64,000 bases of DNA from Pseudomonas sp. GD04091 (GTDB taxonomy: Bacteria; Pseudomonadota; Gammaproteobacteria; Pseudomonadales; Pseudomonadaceae), in NCBI RefSeq assembly GCF_029836165.1, contig NZ_JAOEBG010000003.1:248001-312000 (forward strand). Reading direction: 5' to 3'. The notes beneath the pieces are model-generated. The model was not told where the DNA came from. It searched no databases and was given only the letters and a program-made list of their open reading frames with translations. Below are positions 35,295 to 43,354 of the stretch, in pieces. The stretch's first letter is position 1; every line of letters starts with the position of its first letter. The position numbers and the translations under genes are program-made.

Positions 35295-36218
35295 TCAGCT
35301 GAGCGCGTCCAGCGGCGAGATGCCCAACTGGCGCATATCGGTCTCTTCCTCCAGCAGGGTGCGCAGCAGTTCGACCGAGGCCTGCTGGCGCTGCGCGTCG
35401 CGAAACACCAGGCCGATCTTCAGTGGCACCCGAGGTTCGCTCAAGGGCTTCCACAACAGTCGCTGATCGTCCTGCGCGGCATCCTTGGCGCGGCCCGGCA
35501 GGATGGTCGCCAGGGCGGTATGTGCCAGGCTGTCGAGAATCCCCGCCATGTTGTTCATCTCCGCCTGCACCTGCGGCCTGCGGCCCTGGCTGGCCAATTG
35601 CGCCTTCCAGATCTGGCGAATCTGGAATTCCTCGCCGAGCATCAGCATCGGCAACTCCGCCGCCTGGCGGATCGAGACCTTCTTGAAGTCCTTCAGGGGG
35701 TGGGTATCGGGGATGACCAGTTGCAGCTCATCCTCGTACAGCAGCAGGCCATGCAATCCTGGCTGGCGCGGCGGCAGGTAGCTGATGCCGATATCCAGGC
35801 TGCCGTTGAGCAGGCGCCGCTCGATCTCCGATCCCGACAGCTCATAGATCTGCACCACGAGGTGCGGCTGTGCCTTGCGTACCCGTTCCAGCAATTGCGG
35901 CACCAGGCTCGGCCGTACGGTCTGCAGCACGCCGATGGCGAGGGTGCGCAGCGACTGTCCCTTGAAGTTGCCCATGGCCTCGTGGGCCCGTTGCAGGCCG
36001 TCGAGCAAGGGCACGGCGTGGTTGTACAGGGTGTGGGCGGCGAGCGTCGGCAGCAGGCGCTTGTTGCTGCGTTCGAACAGGCTCAGGTCGAGGCTGTGTT
36101 CCAGTTGGCGGATCTGCTGCGACAGGGCCGGCTGGGACAGCGACAGGCGTTCGGCGGCCCGGCCCACGTGGCCCTCTTCATAGACCGCGACGAAGTAACG
36201 CAGTTGGCGAAAATCCAT
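35295..36218 (-). CDS. LysR-family transcriptional regulator
   Basis: A 307-residue LTTR. The winged helix-turn-helix covers residues 1-60 (MDFRQLRYFVAVYEEGHVGR, AAERLSLSQPALSQQIRQLE), and the effector domain covers about 90-295 (LAIGVLQTVRPSLVPQLLER, LDIGISYLPPRQPGLHGLLL). It diverges from an aminotransferase gene 209 bases away. LTTRs usually control the gene they diverge from, and dyad sequences in the gap (36229-36373) fit that. It resembles the CynR/CatM-like branch in general form; no effector can be assigned. Confidence 0.9.
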   Translation of the reverse strand: MDFRQLRYFVAVYEEGHVGRAAERLSLSQPALSQQIRQLEHSLDLSLFERSNKRLLPTLAAHTLYNHAVPLLDGLQRAHEAMGNFKGQSLRTLAIGVLQTVRPSLVPQLLERVRKAQPHLVVQIYELSGSEIERRLLNGSLDIGISYLPPRQPGLHGLLLYEDELQLVIPDTHPLKDFKKVSIRQAAELPMLMLGEEFQIRQIWKAQLASQGRRPQVQAEMNNMAGILDSLAHTALATILPGRAKDAAQDDQRLLWKPLSEPRVPLKIGLVFRDAQRQQASVELLRTLLEEETDMRQLGISPLDALS

Positions 36219-36228
36219 AAGCTGTACT

Positions 36229-36373
36229 TATCAAAAAAGCTGGAAAAACGAAATGGCCGCGGACCGGCTCGAGGCCTAGTCTATCGCCGTATTCCAAAGG
36301 GTTACAGCGCTTGATGAGGCGATTGTTACCGAGGATGAAAAACACTTTTGATAGGCAAGGCAAAATATCTATC
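36229..36373. promoter_or_regulatory. Dyads in the LysR/aminotransferase gap
   Basis: TATCAAAA (36229-36236) is matched by TTTTGATA (36346-36353) about 110 bases away, and GATAG-N14-CTATC occupies 36350-36373. The second dyad has the spacing expected of LTTR boxes built around T-N11-A. They are candidate sites for the adjacent LysR protein, one near each promoter. Confidence 0.45.
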
Positions 36374-36427
36374 GCCGGCGTACGACTGGCACCTTGACCG
36401 CCACCACCGTGATTGGCTGGAGCCTCG

Positions 36428-37705
36428 ATGAACCTGTTCAACCTGCGCCGATCGGCACCTGCCGTCGCCGAGCCCAAGCGTGCTCCGGTGATCGAGCCGG
36501 CCAACGCGCAGCTTTCCCGCCAGCGGCTGATGCCCGGCGTCGAGCGTGCGCCACAGGTGTTCGTGCGAGGCCAGGGTTCCTGGCTGTGGGACAGCGAAGG
36601 GCATGCCTACCTGGACTTCACCCAGGGCTGCGCGGTCAACAGCCTGGGCCACAGCCCCGGCGTGCTGGTCAAGGCGCTGGGCAATCAGGCCCAGGCCCTG
36701 ATCAATCCGGGGGCTGGATACCACAGCCGCGGCCTGCTGAGCCTGGTCGAGCTGCTGTGCCGAAGCACCGGCAGCGATCAGGCCTACCTGCTCAACAGCG
36801 GCGCCGAAGCCTGCGAAGGGGCGATCAAGCTGGCGCGCAAGTGGGGTCAGCTGCACCGCAACGGCGCCTATCACATCATCACCGCCAGCCAGGCTTGCCA
36901 TGGCCGCAGCCTGGGCGCGCTGTCGGCGTCCGATCCGTTGCCGTGCAACCGCTGCGAGCCCGGCCTGCCAGGTTTCAGCAAGGTGCCCTTCAATGATCTG
37001 GCGGCGCTGCATGCCGCGGTCGACTCACGCACCGTGGCGATCATGCTCGAGCCGATCCAGGGCGAGGCAGGGGTGGTTCCGGCGACCCGTGAATACCTCA
37101 AGGGCGTCGAGCGACTGTGCCGCGAACTGGGCATCCTGCTGATCCTCGATGAGGTGCAGACCGGCGTAGGGCGTTGTGGAGCGTTGCTGGCGGAGGAAAC
37201 CTACGGTGTACGTGCCGATATCCTCACCCTCGGCAAGGGCCTGGGCGGCGGCGTGCCGCTGGCGGCGCTACTGGCGCGTGGTACCGCCTGTTGCGCCGAG
37301 CCGGGCGAGCTGGAGGGCAGCCACCATGGCAATGCACTGGTGAGTGCGGCCGGGCTTGCGGTGTTGCAGACCGTGCTGGAAGTGGGCTTTTTCGAACAGG
37401 TGATGGACAGTGGGCGTCATCTGCGCGATGGCCTCAGCCGCCTGGCGGGTCGTTATGGCCAGGGCGAGGTGCGCGGCCAGGGGCTGCTGTGGGCCCTGCA
37501 GTTGTGCGAAGACACGGCCACGCAGCTGGTCGAGGCCGCGCTGCACGAAGGTTTGCTGCTCAACGCGCCGCAGGCCGACGTGGTGCGCTTCTCGCCGGCG
37601 CTGACGGTGAGCAAGGGCAACATCGACGAGATGCTCCTGCGCCTGGCCCGTGCCTTTTCCCGGCTGCACGCCCAGCAGCACAACCGCCGCGAGGTGTCGG
37701 CCTGA
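36428..37705 (+). CDS. Class III PLP-dependent aminotransferase (acetylornithine type)
   Basis: A 425-residue fold-type I aminotransferase of the ArgD/GabT class. Blocks include WLWDSEGHAYLDFTQGCAVN, LLNSGAEACEGAIKLARKWG, MLEPIQGEAGVVPATREYLK, the PLP aspartate in LLILDEVQTGVGRCGALLAE and the PLP lysine in LTLGKGLGGGVPLAALLARG. ATG 36428 has GGAG 7 bases upstream; a TTG five codons earlier is less likely. Its neighbour LysR regulator is divergent. P. aeruginosa PA0530 appears to be the counterpart by synteny. The amino donor is unknown; argD itself normally lies elsewhere. Confidence 0.88.
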   Translation: MNLFNLRRSAPAVAEPKRAPVIEPANAQLSRQRLMPGVERAPQVFVRGQGSWLWDSEGHAYLDFTQGCAVNSLGHSPGVLVKALGNQAQALINPGAGYHSRGLLSLVELLCRSTGSDQAYLLNSGAEACEGAIKLARKWGQLHRNGAYHIITASQACHGRSLGALSASDPLPCNRCEPGLPGFSKVPFNDLAALHAAVDSRTVAIMLEPIQGEAGVVPATREYLKGVERLCRELGILLILDEVQTGVGRCGALLAEETYGVRADILTLGKGLGGGVPLAALLARGTACCAEPGELEGSHHGNALVSAAGLAVLQTVLEVGFFEQVMDSGRHLRDGLSRLAGRYGQGEVRGQGLLWALQLCEDTATQLVEAALHEGLLLNAPQADVVRFSPALTVSKGNIDEMLLRLARAFSRLHAQQHNRREVSA

Positions 37706-37758
37706 CCGGCCGCCCTGGCGTACAGAATTTCAACGAACCGTCTGGCGTTCCTGCGCAT

Positions 37759-37798
37759 CGCCCCTGGCCTGAAATACATGGCCAGGGGCGTTTTTTTT
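37759..37798 (+). terminator. Rho-independent terminator after aminotransferase gene
   Basis: The arms cgcccctggcc and ggccaggggcg form an 11-bp stem with a 10-base loop and are followed by eight T residues. The hairpin starts 53 bases after the stop. Confidence 0.93.
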
Positions 37799-37862
37799 GC
37801 CCGGTGGAACCTCTGCCAGGCGCGGCTAGTCTGTGTGGATACACCCTCAAGGAGCGCAGCAC

Positions 37863-38021
37863 ATGGACTTCATCCGCATCATCATCGCCATCATCCTGCC
37901 GCCGCTGGGCGTATTCCTCCAGGTGGGGTTCGGTGGGGCGTTCTGGCTGAACATCCTGCTGACCTTGCTGGGCTACATCCCCGGGATCGTGCACGCGGTA
38001 TACATCATCGCCAAGCGCTGA
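37863..38021 (+). CDS. YqaE/Pmp3 family small membrane protein
   Basis: A 52-residue proteolipid-type protein, MDFIRIIIAIILPPLGVFLQ followed by VGFGGAFWLNILLTLLGYIP. It has two membrane helices, with the family signature ILPPLGVFLQVG in the first and LLGYIPGIVHAVYII in the second. Family members influence membrane potential and salt tolerance in yeast and plants. The start is fixed by AAGGAG 9 bases upstream of ATG 37863. It is monocistronic, with a REP pair behind it. Confidence 0.92.
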   Translation: MDFIRIIIAIILPPLGVFLQVGFGGAFWLNILLTLLGYIPGIVHAVYIIAKR

Positions 38022-38029
38022 GGACTGGG

Positions 38030-38130
38030 GCCGCGATGCGGCCCATTCGCCGGCAAGCCGGCTCCCACAGGAATAGGCGATCATCATTGTGGGAGCCGGC
38101 TGCCGGCGATAGGGCTGCGCAGCAGCCCCG
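38030..38130. repeat. Inverted REP pair (gccggcaagccggctcccac type)
   Basis: Arms at 38046-38069 and 38089-38110 are inverses, except that the second arm lacks one base (ggctgccggc against ggcttgccggc). Outer arms ggggccgcgatgcggccc and gggctgcgcagcagcccc add two further small hairpins. The element separates the convergent pmp3-like and peptidase genes. Confidence 0.85.
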
Positions 38131-38136
38131 GGTGAG

Positions 38137-39933
38137 TTACCGGCCAAGCAACCGGCAGTAGAACTTCCACTCCTCCTCCAGCGCATGCGCCAGATTCGCC
38201 GCCTGGCGAAAGCCATGCCGCTCGCCCGCGTAGAAATGCCCCTCGGCCTCGATGCCATTGGCCTTGAGCGCTTCAAGCATGCTGCGGGTCTGCTCAGGCA
38301 CCACCACCGCGTCCAGCTCGCCCTGGAAGAAAATCACCGGCACCTTGATCTGGCCGGCATGCAGGAGCGGCGTGCGCTGGCGGTAGCGCTGCGCATCCTG
38401 CACCGGGTCGCCGATCAGCCAGTCGAGGTAGTCTCCCTCGAACTTGTGAGTCGCGCGTGCCAGTGCCAGTGGATCACTGACCCCATACAGGCTGGCCCCT
38501 GCACGGAACACATCCTGGAAAGCCAGTGCGCATAGCGTGGTGTAGCCGCCAGCGCTGCCGCCACGGATGAATGCCTGGCGCGGATCGACCAGACCCTGCC
38601 CGGCGAGATAGGCAACCGCCGCGCAGGCGTCCTGCACATCGCTTTCGCCCCAGCGCAGGTGCAGTGCCTGGCGGTAGGCCCGGCCATAGCCACTGCTGCC
38701 CCGATAGTTGAGATCGGCGACGGCAAAGCCGCGTTGGGTCCAGTACTGGATGCGTGGGTCGAGCACCGGGTAGCAGGCCGAAGTCGGGCCACCGTGGATG
38801 AACAGCAGCAATGGTGACGGCCCGGTGCTGTTCATCGCCGGGTAGAAGAATCCATGGGCAACGCCGTCGCCACTGGCATAGCGGATCGACTGCGGATGAC
38901 TGATCTGGTCGGCGGGCAGCACTTCGGCGCCGCCGGCCAGTACCTGCACTTCGTGGCTGCGCCGGTCGATGGCGATGACCGAAGGCGGGCTGATCGGCGA
39001 GGCGGCAATCGCATAGATGCGCTCGGCATCCAGGGCCAGGCTGCGAAAGCGGGTGTAGGCACTGGCGTAGCGCTGCGTTTGGCCCTCGCCGTCAAGCAGC
39101 CCCAGTTGCCCGAAACCGTCTTCGAACCAGCTGGCCAGATAGCGGGCGGGCCCGAGTGCCAGCCAGGTGCTGGCGCCCAGTTGCCAGGGGGCGGCGGCAT
39201 GATCGGCCGCCGCGGCGGGCAGGCGTCGCCACTGGCCCTCGACTTCGCCCCAGGGTTGCCAGAACCCATCCCGGTCGGACAGACAATACAAGCGCCCTTC
39301 GCTGTCGAAACGCGGCTGCTGAAGCGACTCGTCCTGGCCGGCGACACAGCGTGTCGGCCCCCAGGCCCCGGATGGGTCGCGGTCGCGGCACATCAGCCGA
39401 GTGACGCTCCACGGTTGCGCCGGACGGTCCCATTCGATCCACGCCAGGCGCTGCCCATCCTCGCTCAAGGCCGGCGTGGCATAGAAGTCGGCGCCTTCGG
39501 CAAGGATTTCCCGCTGCCCTGCACCCAGGCTGACCAGTCGATGCTCGACCTGTTCGCCATGCCGTTCCTCGATGGCCAGCACTTGCGCGGCGTGCCACTG
39601 CACATCGCCATACCGGCAGTCGCTGCAAGCGGTGAGCGGGCGTGGCGCGGCGCCGTCCAGCGCTTGGGTATACACCTGCTGGTCCTTCTCGTTGACGAAC
39701 ACCAGGCCGTCACCGCCCAGGCAGAAACTACCACCGCCGTATTCGTAGACCCGGCTGCGCACGCTGAAGCCGTCCGGGGTCAGGCAGCGGGCCTGATGGT
39801 CGTGCCAGTGCCAGATACGGCAGGCGCCATCGGCGGGGCGGAACTCGTTCCAGAACACCCCTTGCTCGCCGACCTTCAGCTCGGCGAAGTCAGTGCCAGC
39901 GGCCACCGCCTGGGCGGCGCTGAACTCAGCCAC
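38137..39933 (-). CDS. S9 family prolyl oligopeptidase-like peptidase of the pqq locus
   Basis: A 598-residue protein with an N-terminal beta-propeller-like half and a C-terminal alpha/beta hydrolase peptidase domain. The serine is in the elbow [20 protein letters not shown], the aspartate in [15 protein letters not shown] and the histidine in [34 protein letters not shown] is the typical S9 oxyanion region. Its ATG overlaps the pqqE stop by eight bases, so it is translated from the pqq transcript. Related peptidases are found at the end of pqq loci in other pseudomonads (sometimes called pqqM), where a role in handling the PqqA peptide has been suggested but is unproven. Confidence 0.88.
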   Translation of the reverse strand: MAEFSAAQAVAAGTDFAELKVGEQGVFWNEFRPADGACRIWHWHDHQARCLTPDGFSVRSRVYEYGGGSFCLGGDGLVFVNEKDQQVYTQALDGAAPRPLTACSDCRYGDVQWHAAQVLAIEERHGEQVEHRLVSLGAGQREILAEGADFYATPALSEDGQRLAWIEWDRPAQPWSVTRLMCRDRDPSGAWGPTRCVAGQDESLQQPRFDSEGRLYCLSDRDGFWQPWGEVEGQWRRLPAAAADHAAAPWQLGASTWLALGPARYLASWFEDGFGQLGLLDGEGQTQRYASAYTRFRSLALDAERIYAIAASPISPPSVIAIDRRSHEVQVLAGGAEVLPADQISHPQSIRYASGDGVAHGFFYPAMNSTGPSPLLLFIHGGPTSACYPVLDPRIQYWTQRGFAVADLNYRGSSGYGRAYRQALHLRWGESDVQDACAAVAYLAGQGLVDPRQAFIRGGSAGGYTTLCALAFQDVFRAGASLYGVSDPLALARATHKFEGDYLDWLIGDPVQDAQRYRQRTPLLHAGQIKVPVIFFQGELDAVVVPEQTRSMLEALKANGIEAEGHFYAGERHGFRQAANLAHALEEEWKFYCRLLGR

Positions 39934-41080
39934 GGGCGATGACTCGGGAATTGCGTTCGTTGCGGAAGGTCATCTGTTCGATCTCCAGCGTGGCGTGCTC
40001 GGCTTCCTCGCGCGCCTTGAGGATGATGCCGTGATCCGGTGACTTGCCGCACACCGGGTCGGCCTTGCTGGCATCGCCGGTGAGCATGAAGGCCTGGCAG
40101 CGGCAGCCACCGAAGTCCTTTTCCTTTTCATCGCACGAACGGCACGGTTCGGGCATCCAGTCATAGCCGCGGAAGCGGTTGAAACCGAATGAGTCGTACC
40201 AGATATGCCGCAGGTCGTGGTCGCGGACATTGGGGAACTGCACCGGCAGCTGGCGCGCGCCATGGCAAGGCAGCGCGGTGCCGTCGGGGGTGATGGTCAG
40301 GAACAGGCTGCCCCAGCCGTTCATGCAGGCCTTGGGGCGCTCTTCGTAGTAGTCCGGGGTGACGAAGATCAGCTTGCACGGCTTGCCTTCGGCTTTGAGT
40401 TTCTCCCGATACTCGTTGGTGATGCGCTCGGCCCGCTCCAGCTGGGTGCGGGTCGGCAGCAGGCCAAGGCGGTTGAGGTGCGCCCAGCCGTAGAACTGGC
40501 AGGTGGCCAACTCGACGAAGTCTGCTTCCAGGGCAAGGCACAGCTCGATGATGCGGTCGATCTTGTCGATATTGTGCCGATGGGTGACGAAGTTGAGCAC
40601 CATCGGGTAGCCATGGGCTTTCACCGCCCGGGCCATCTCCAGCTTCTGCGCAAAGGCTTTCTTCGAGCCGGCCAGCAGGTTGTTGACCTGCTCGTCGCTG
40701 GCCTGGAAGCTGATCTGGATGTGGTCCAGCCCGGCCTGCTTGAACGCGGCGATCTTCTGCTCGGTCAGGCCGATGCCGGAGGTGATCAGGTTGGTGTAGT
40801 AGCCCAAGCGCCGGGCCTCGCCGATCAGCTCGGTCAGGTCCTGGCGCACCAGCGGCTCGCCGCCGGAGAAACCGATCTGTGCGGCGCCCATTTCGCGGGC
40901 TTGGGCCATCACCTTGAACCACTGCGCGGTCGTCAGCTCCTTGCCCTGCTCGGCGAAATCCAGCGGGTTGGAGCAGTACGGGCACTGCAGCGGGCAGCGG
41001 TAGGTGAGTTCGGCCAGCAGCCACAGCGGCAGGCCGATCCCATCGCGGGGCAAGCCCGCACCCTCGCCAGCGGTTGCCAT
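39926..41080 (-). CDS. pqqE: PqqA peptide cyclase (radical SAM/SPASM)
   Basis: PqqE forms the carbon-carbon bond between the glutamate and tyrosine of PqqA, with PqqD as peptide chaperone. The radical-SAM motif [19 protein letters not shown] follows [11 protein letters not shown], and the SPASM auxiliary-cluster cysteines are in [24 protein letters not shown] and VCGKS. Starting at ATG 41080 it has 384 residues. That start has AAGG only 2 bases away, so GTG 41083 or TTG 41053 (after GAGGG) are alternatives. The first ~20 codons coincide with a REP core and are probably not ancestral. It overlaps the peptidase gene downstream. Confidence 0.95.
   Translation of the reverse strand: MATAGEGAGLPRDGIGLPLWLLAELTYRCPLQCPYCSNPLDFAEQGKELTTAQWFKVMAQAREMGAAQIGFSGGEPLVRQDLTELIGEARRLGYYTNLITSGIGLTEQKIAAFKQAGLDHIQISFQASDEQVNNLLAGSKKAFAQKLEMARAVKAHGYPMVLNFVTHRHNIDKIDRIIELCLALEADFVELATCQFYGWAHLNRLGLLPTRTQLERAERITNEYREKLKAEGKPCKLIFVTPDYYEERPKACMNGWGSLFLTITPDGTALPCHGARQLPVQFPNVRDHDLRHIWYDSFGFNRFRGYDWMPEPCRSCDEKEKDFGGCRCQAFMLTGDASKADPVCGKSPDHGIILKAREEAEHATLEIEQMTFRNERNSRVIARG
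41042..41062. repeat. REP core inside the 5' end of pqqE
   Basis: atcgcggggcaagcccgc (41042-41059) is identical to the core of the REP pair at 29348-29365. Read in the pqqE frame it encodes the segment AGLPRDG just before the conserved GLPLWLL start of the enzyme. The element therefore lies within coding sequence. Confidence 0.8.
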
Positions 41081-41087
41081 CACCTTC

Positions 41088-41363
41088 TCAGGCGAGGGTG
41101 ATCCAGTGTTCGGCACGGGCCACCTCCATGAATTGCTCGATGTCGTCGGCGACTTCGGGCACACCGGGGAACTGCCGCTCGAGTTCGGCGATGATCGCCG
41201 CGACATCGCGCTGACCATCGATGAGCCCGCCGATCAGCCCGGCGCTGTCGTTGAGCTTGATCATTCCTTCGGGATACAGCAGCACATGGCCCTTCTGCGC
41301 CGGCTCGTACTGGAAACGGTAGCCGGGGCGCCAGGCGGGCACCTGTTGACGGTCGAAACTCAT
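41088..41363 (-). CDS. pqqD: PQQ synthesis peptide chaperone PqqD
   Basis: PqqD binds the PqqA precursor and delivers it to PqqE. The 91-residue protein ([20 protein letters not shown] at the start) has the winged-helix RRE fold family features: [20 protein letters not shown] and [18 protein letters not shown]. It overlaps the pqqC stop by four bases (ATGA) and ends 7 bases before pqqE. The family length is about 90 residues. Confidence 0.95.
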   Translation of the reverse strand: MSFDRQQVPAWRPGYRFQYEPAQKGHVLLYPEGMIKLNDSAGLIGGLIDGQRDVAAIIAELERQFPGVPEVADDIEQFMEVARAEHWITLA

Positions 41364-42115
41364 AGGGCGATCCCCTTGTGCCAGACCCGCTCGCTTGTGA
41401 CGCTGTGATACGGCGGGCGGTTCAATTCATAGGCCATGCTCATGGCGTCGAGCATGCTCCACAGGATATCCAGCTTGAACTGCAGGATCTGCAACATGCG
41501 CTCCTGGCCTTCGCGGGTGGTGTAGTGCTGCAGGGTGATCGCCAGGCCGTGCTCCACATCGCGTCGGGCCTGGCCCAGGCGGGTGCGGAAGTATTCGTAG
41601 CCGGCCGGGTCGATCCACGGATAGTGCTGCGGCCAGCTGTCCAGGCGCGACTGGTGGATCTGCGGGGCGAACAGCTCGGTCAGCGAACTGCTGGCGGCTT
41701 CCTGCCAGCTGGCGCGGCGGGCGAAGTTGACGTAGGCGTCGACGGCGAAGCGCACGCCGGGCAGTACCAGCTCCTGGCTGCGCAGCTGGTCCGGGTCCAG
41801 GCCCACAGCCTGGCCCAGGCGCAGCCAGGCTTCGATGCCGCCGTCCTCACCGGGCGCGCCATCGTGGTCGAGCAGGCGCTGGATCCACTCACGGCGTATT
41901 TCGCGGTCCGGGCAGTTGGCCAGGATCGCCGCATCCTTCATCGGGATGTTGACCTGATAGTAGAAGCGGTTGGCCACCCAGCCCTGGATCTGCTCGCGGC
42001 TGGCGCGGCCCTCATACATCGCCACATGGTAGGGGTGATGGATGTGGTAGTAGGCGCCCTTGGCGCGCAGGGCCTGCTCGAACTCGGCAGGGGACATCGG
42101 CGTTGCGTCGCTCAC
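41360..42115 (-). CDS. pqqC: Pyrroloquinoline-quinone synthase PqqC
   Basis: PqqC carries out the final ring closure and eight-electron oxidation to PQQ without a metal cofactor. The 251-residue all-helical protein begins [20 protein letters not shown] and has the conserved blocks [34 protein letters not shown], and the helix [20 protein letters not shown]. It starts 9 bases after pqqB and overlaps pqqD. All catalytic histidine-rich regions look intact. Confidence 0.97.
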   Translation of the reverse strand: MSDATPMSPAEFEQALRAKGAYYHIHHPYHVAMYEGRASREQIQGWVANRFYYQVNIPMKDAAILANCPDREIRREWIQRLLDHDGAPGEDGGIEAWLRLGQAVGLDPDQLRSQELVLPGVRFAVDAYVNFARRASWQEAASSSLTELFAPQIHQSRLDSWPQHYPWIDPAGYEYFRTRLGQARRDVEHGLAITLQHYTTREGQERMLQILQFKLDILWSMLDAMSMAYELNRPPYHSVTSERVWHKGIAL

Positions 42116-42124
42116 AGGGCCTCC

Positions 42125-43036
42125 TTACAGCTCGATGCTCATGCCATCGAAGGCGACTTCCACGCCCCGGCGCTGCACTTCGGCGCGTTCCGGCGAGTCT
42201 TCGTCGAGGATCGGGTTGGTGTTGTTGATGTGGACAAGCACCTTGCGCTGACGCGGGAAGCCGTCCAGCACCTCGAGCATGCCGCCCGCGCCGTTCTGCG
42301 CCAGGTGGCCCATCTCGCGGCCGGTGCGGGTGCCGACGCCGCGGCGCTGCATCTCATCATCCTCCCACAGGGTGCCGTCTACCAGCAGGCAGTCGGCGCC
42401 GTGCATCATCTCCAGCAGCTTGGCATCGACCTGTCCCAGGCCCGGCGCGTAGAACAGCTTGCCGCCGGTGCGGGTGTCCTCTACCAGTAGCCCGAGGTTA
42501 TCGCCCGGGTGCGGGTCGAAGCGGTGCGGCGAGTAGGGTGGCGCGGCGCTGCGCAGCGGGAAGGGGGTGAAGCGCAGGTTCGGGCAGGCGTCGATGACGA
42601 AGCTGCCTTCGAGCTCGATGCGGTTCCACGCCAGGCCGCCGTTCCAGTGGCTGAGCATGTTGAACAGCGGAAAGCCGGTGGTCAGGTCCTGGTGGACCAT
42701 GTCGGTGCACCACACCTGGTGCGGGCAGCCTTCGCGCAGGCTGAGCAGGCCGGTGGTGTGGTCTATCTGGCTGTCGAGCAGGACGATGGCATCGATGCCG
42801 CTGTCGCGCAGGGCCCGGGCCGGTTGCATCGGCGCGAAAGCCTGGAGTTGGGCACGGATGTCCGGCGAGGCGTTGCACAGGATCCAGTGCTCGCCATCGT
42901 CGGACAGGGCGATGGACGACTGGGTGCGCGCCGTCGCACGCAGGGTGCCGTCACGAAAGCCCTTGCAGTTGACGCAGTTGCAGTTCCATTGGGGGAAACC
43001 GCCACCGGCGGCCGAGCCGAGAATCTGGATGTACAT
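42125..43036 (-). CDS. pqqB: PQQ biosynthesis metallo-hydrolase PqqB
   Basis: PqqB has a metallo-beta-lactamase fold and hydroxylates the PqqE product intermediate. The 303-residue protein starts at ATG 43036 with [20 protein letters not shown], the canonical N-terminus; a GTG two codons earlier is less likely. Family features are the N-terminal [12 protein letters not shown] zinc-site cysteines, [40 protein letters not shown], and the terminal [19 protein letters not shown]. Confidence 0.97.
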   Translation of the reverse strand: MYIQILGSAAGGGFPQWNCNCVNCKGFRDGTLRATARTQSSIALSDDGEHWILCNASPDIRAQLQAFAPMQPARALRDSGIDAIVLLDSQIDHTTGLLSLREGCPHQVWCTDMVHQDLTTGFPLFNMLSHWNGGLAWNRIELEGSFVIDACPNLRFTPFPLRSAAPPYSPHRFDPHPGDNLGLLVEDTRTGGKLFYAPGLGQVDAKLLEMMHGADCLLVDGTLWEDDEMQRRGVGTRTGREMGHLAQNGAGGMLEVLDGFPRQRKVLVHINNTNPILDEDSPERAEVQRRGVEVAFDGMSIEL

Positions 43037-43065
43037 GGTCACTCTCTACTGGAAAACCGGGTGCG

Positions 43066-43097
43066 AAAAACGACAACGCCCCGGCTGGCCGAGGCGT
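43066..43097 (-). terminator. Attenuator-like hairpin between pqqA and pqqB
   Basis: On the minus strand CGCCTCGG-CCAG-CCGGGGCG forms a stem with one mismatch, followed a few bases later by TTTTT. It lies 16 bases after the pqqA stop. A partial terminator here would leave pqqA RNA far more abundant than the enzyme genes, as proposed for other pqq operons. Confidence 0.65.
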
Positions 43098-43113
43098 CGA
43101 GTCGCACTGCTGC

Positions 43114-43185
43114 TTAGCGGTTGGCGAAGTACATGGTGACTTCGAAGCCGATACGCAGGTCGGTGTATGCAGGTTTGGTCCACAT
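43114..43185 (-). CDS. pqqA: PQQ precursor peptide PqqA
   Basis: A 23-residue peptide that supplies the carbon skeleton of [23 protein letters not shown], then ANR. The two residues that are fused into the cofactor, Glu15 and Tyr19, are in the conserved EVTMY segment. The ATG at 43185 is preceded by AAGGAG 6-8 bases upstream. It is followed by an attenuator-like hairpin and then pqqB. Peptides this short are easily missed by gene finders. Its promoter is probably the TAAGAT region at 43276-43281, with leader sequence of about 90 bases. Confidence 0.97.
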
Positions 43186-43275
43186 GGGTTTGCTCCTTCC
43201 GGATAGGGTTGAGGTGATCAGCCACTGTGTTTGGCTCCCCCTGTGGCAGGAGGTTCCATTGACTGAGATTGCGCT

Positions 43276-43281
43276 ATCTTA
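43276..43281 (-). promoter_or_regulatory. Candidate -10 of the pqqA promoter
   Basis: TAAGAT on the minus strand sits in an AT-rich stretch (43276-43310) between the pqqF stop and pqqA. No strong -35 was found. The AT-rich stretch, in contrast to the surrounding coding DNA, marks the likely start of the pqqABCDE transcript. Confidence 0.4.
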
Positions 43282-43354
43282 CAAGAAAAATTTGTACCGA
43301 AAGGTTAATTCTTCGAAAAGCGTCGTTGCACTTCCGGTAACAATCCATCGTTCT

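Noticed and set aside
35102..35302. A 66-codon open frame across the rsmY region
   Set aside because: No family resemblance, poor start context, and the region is explained by the small RNA with its GGA motifs and terminator.
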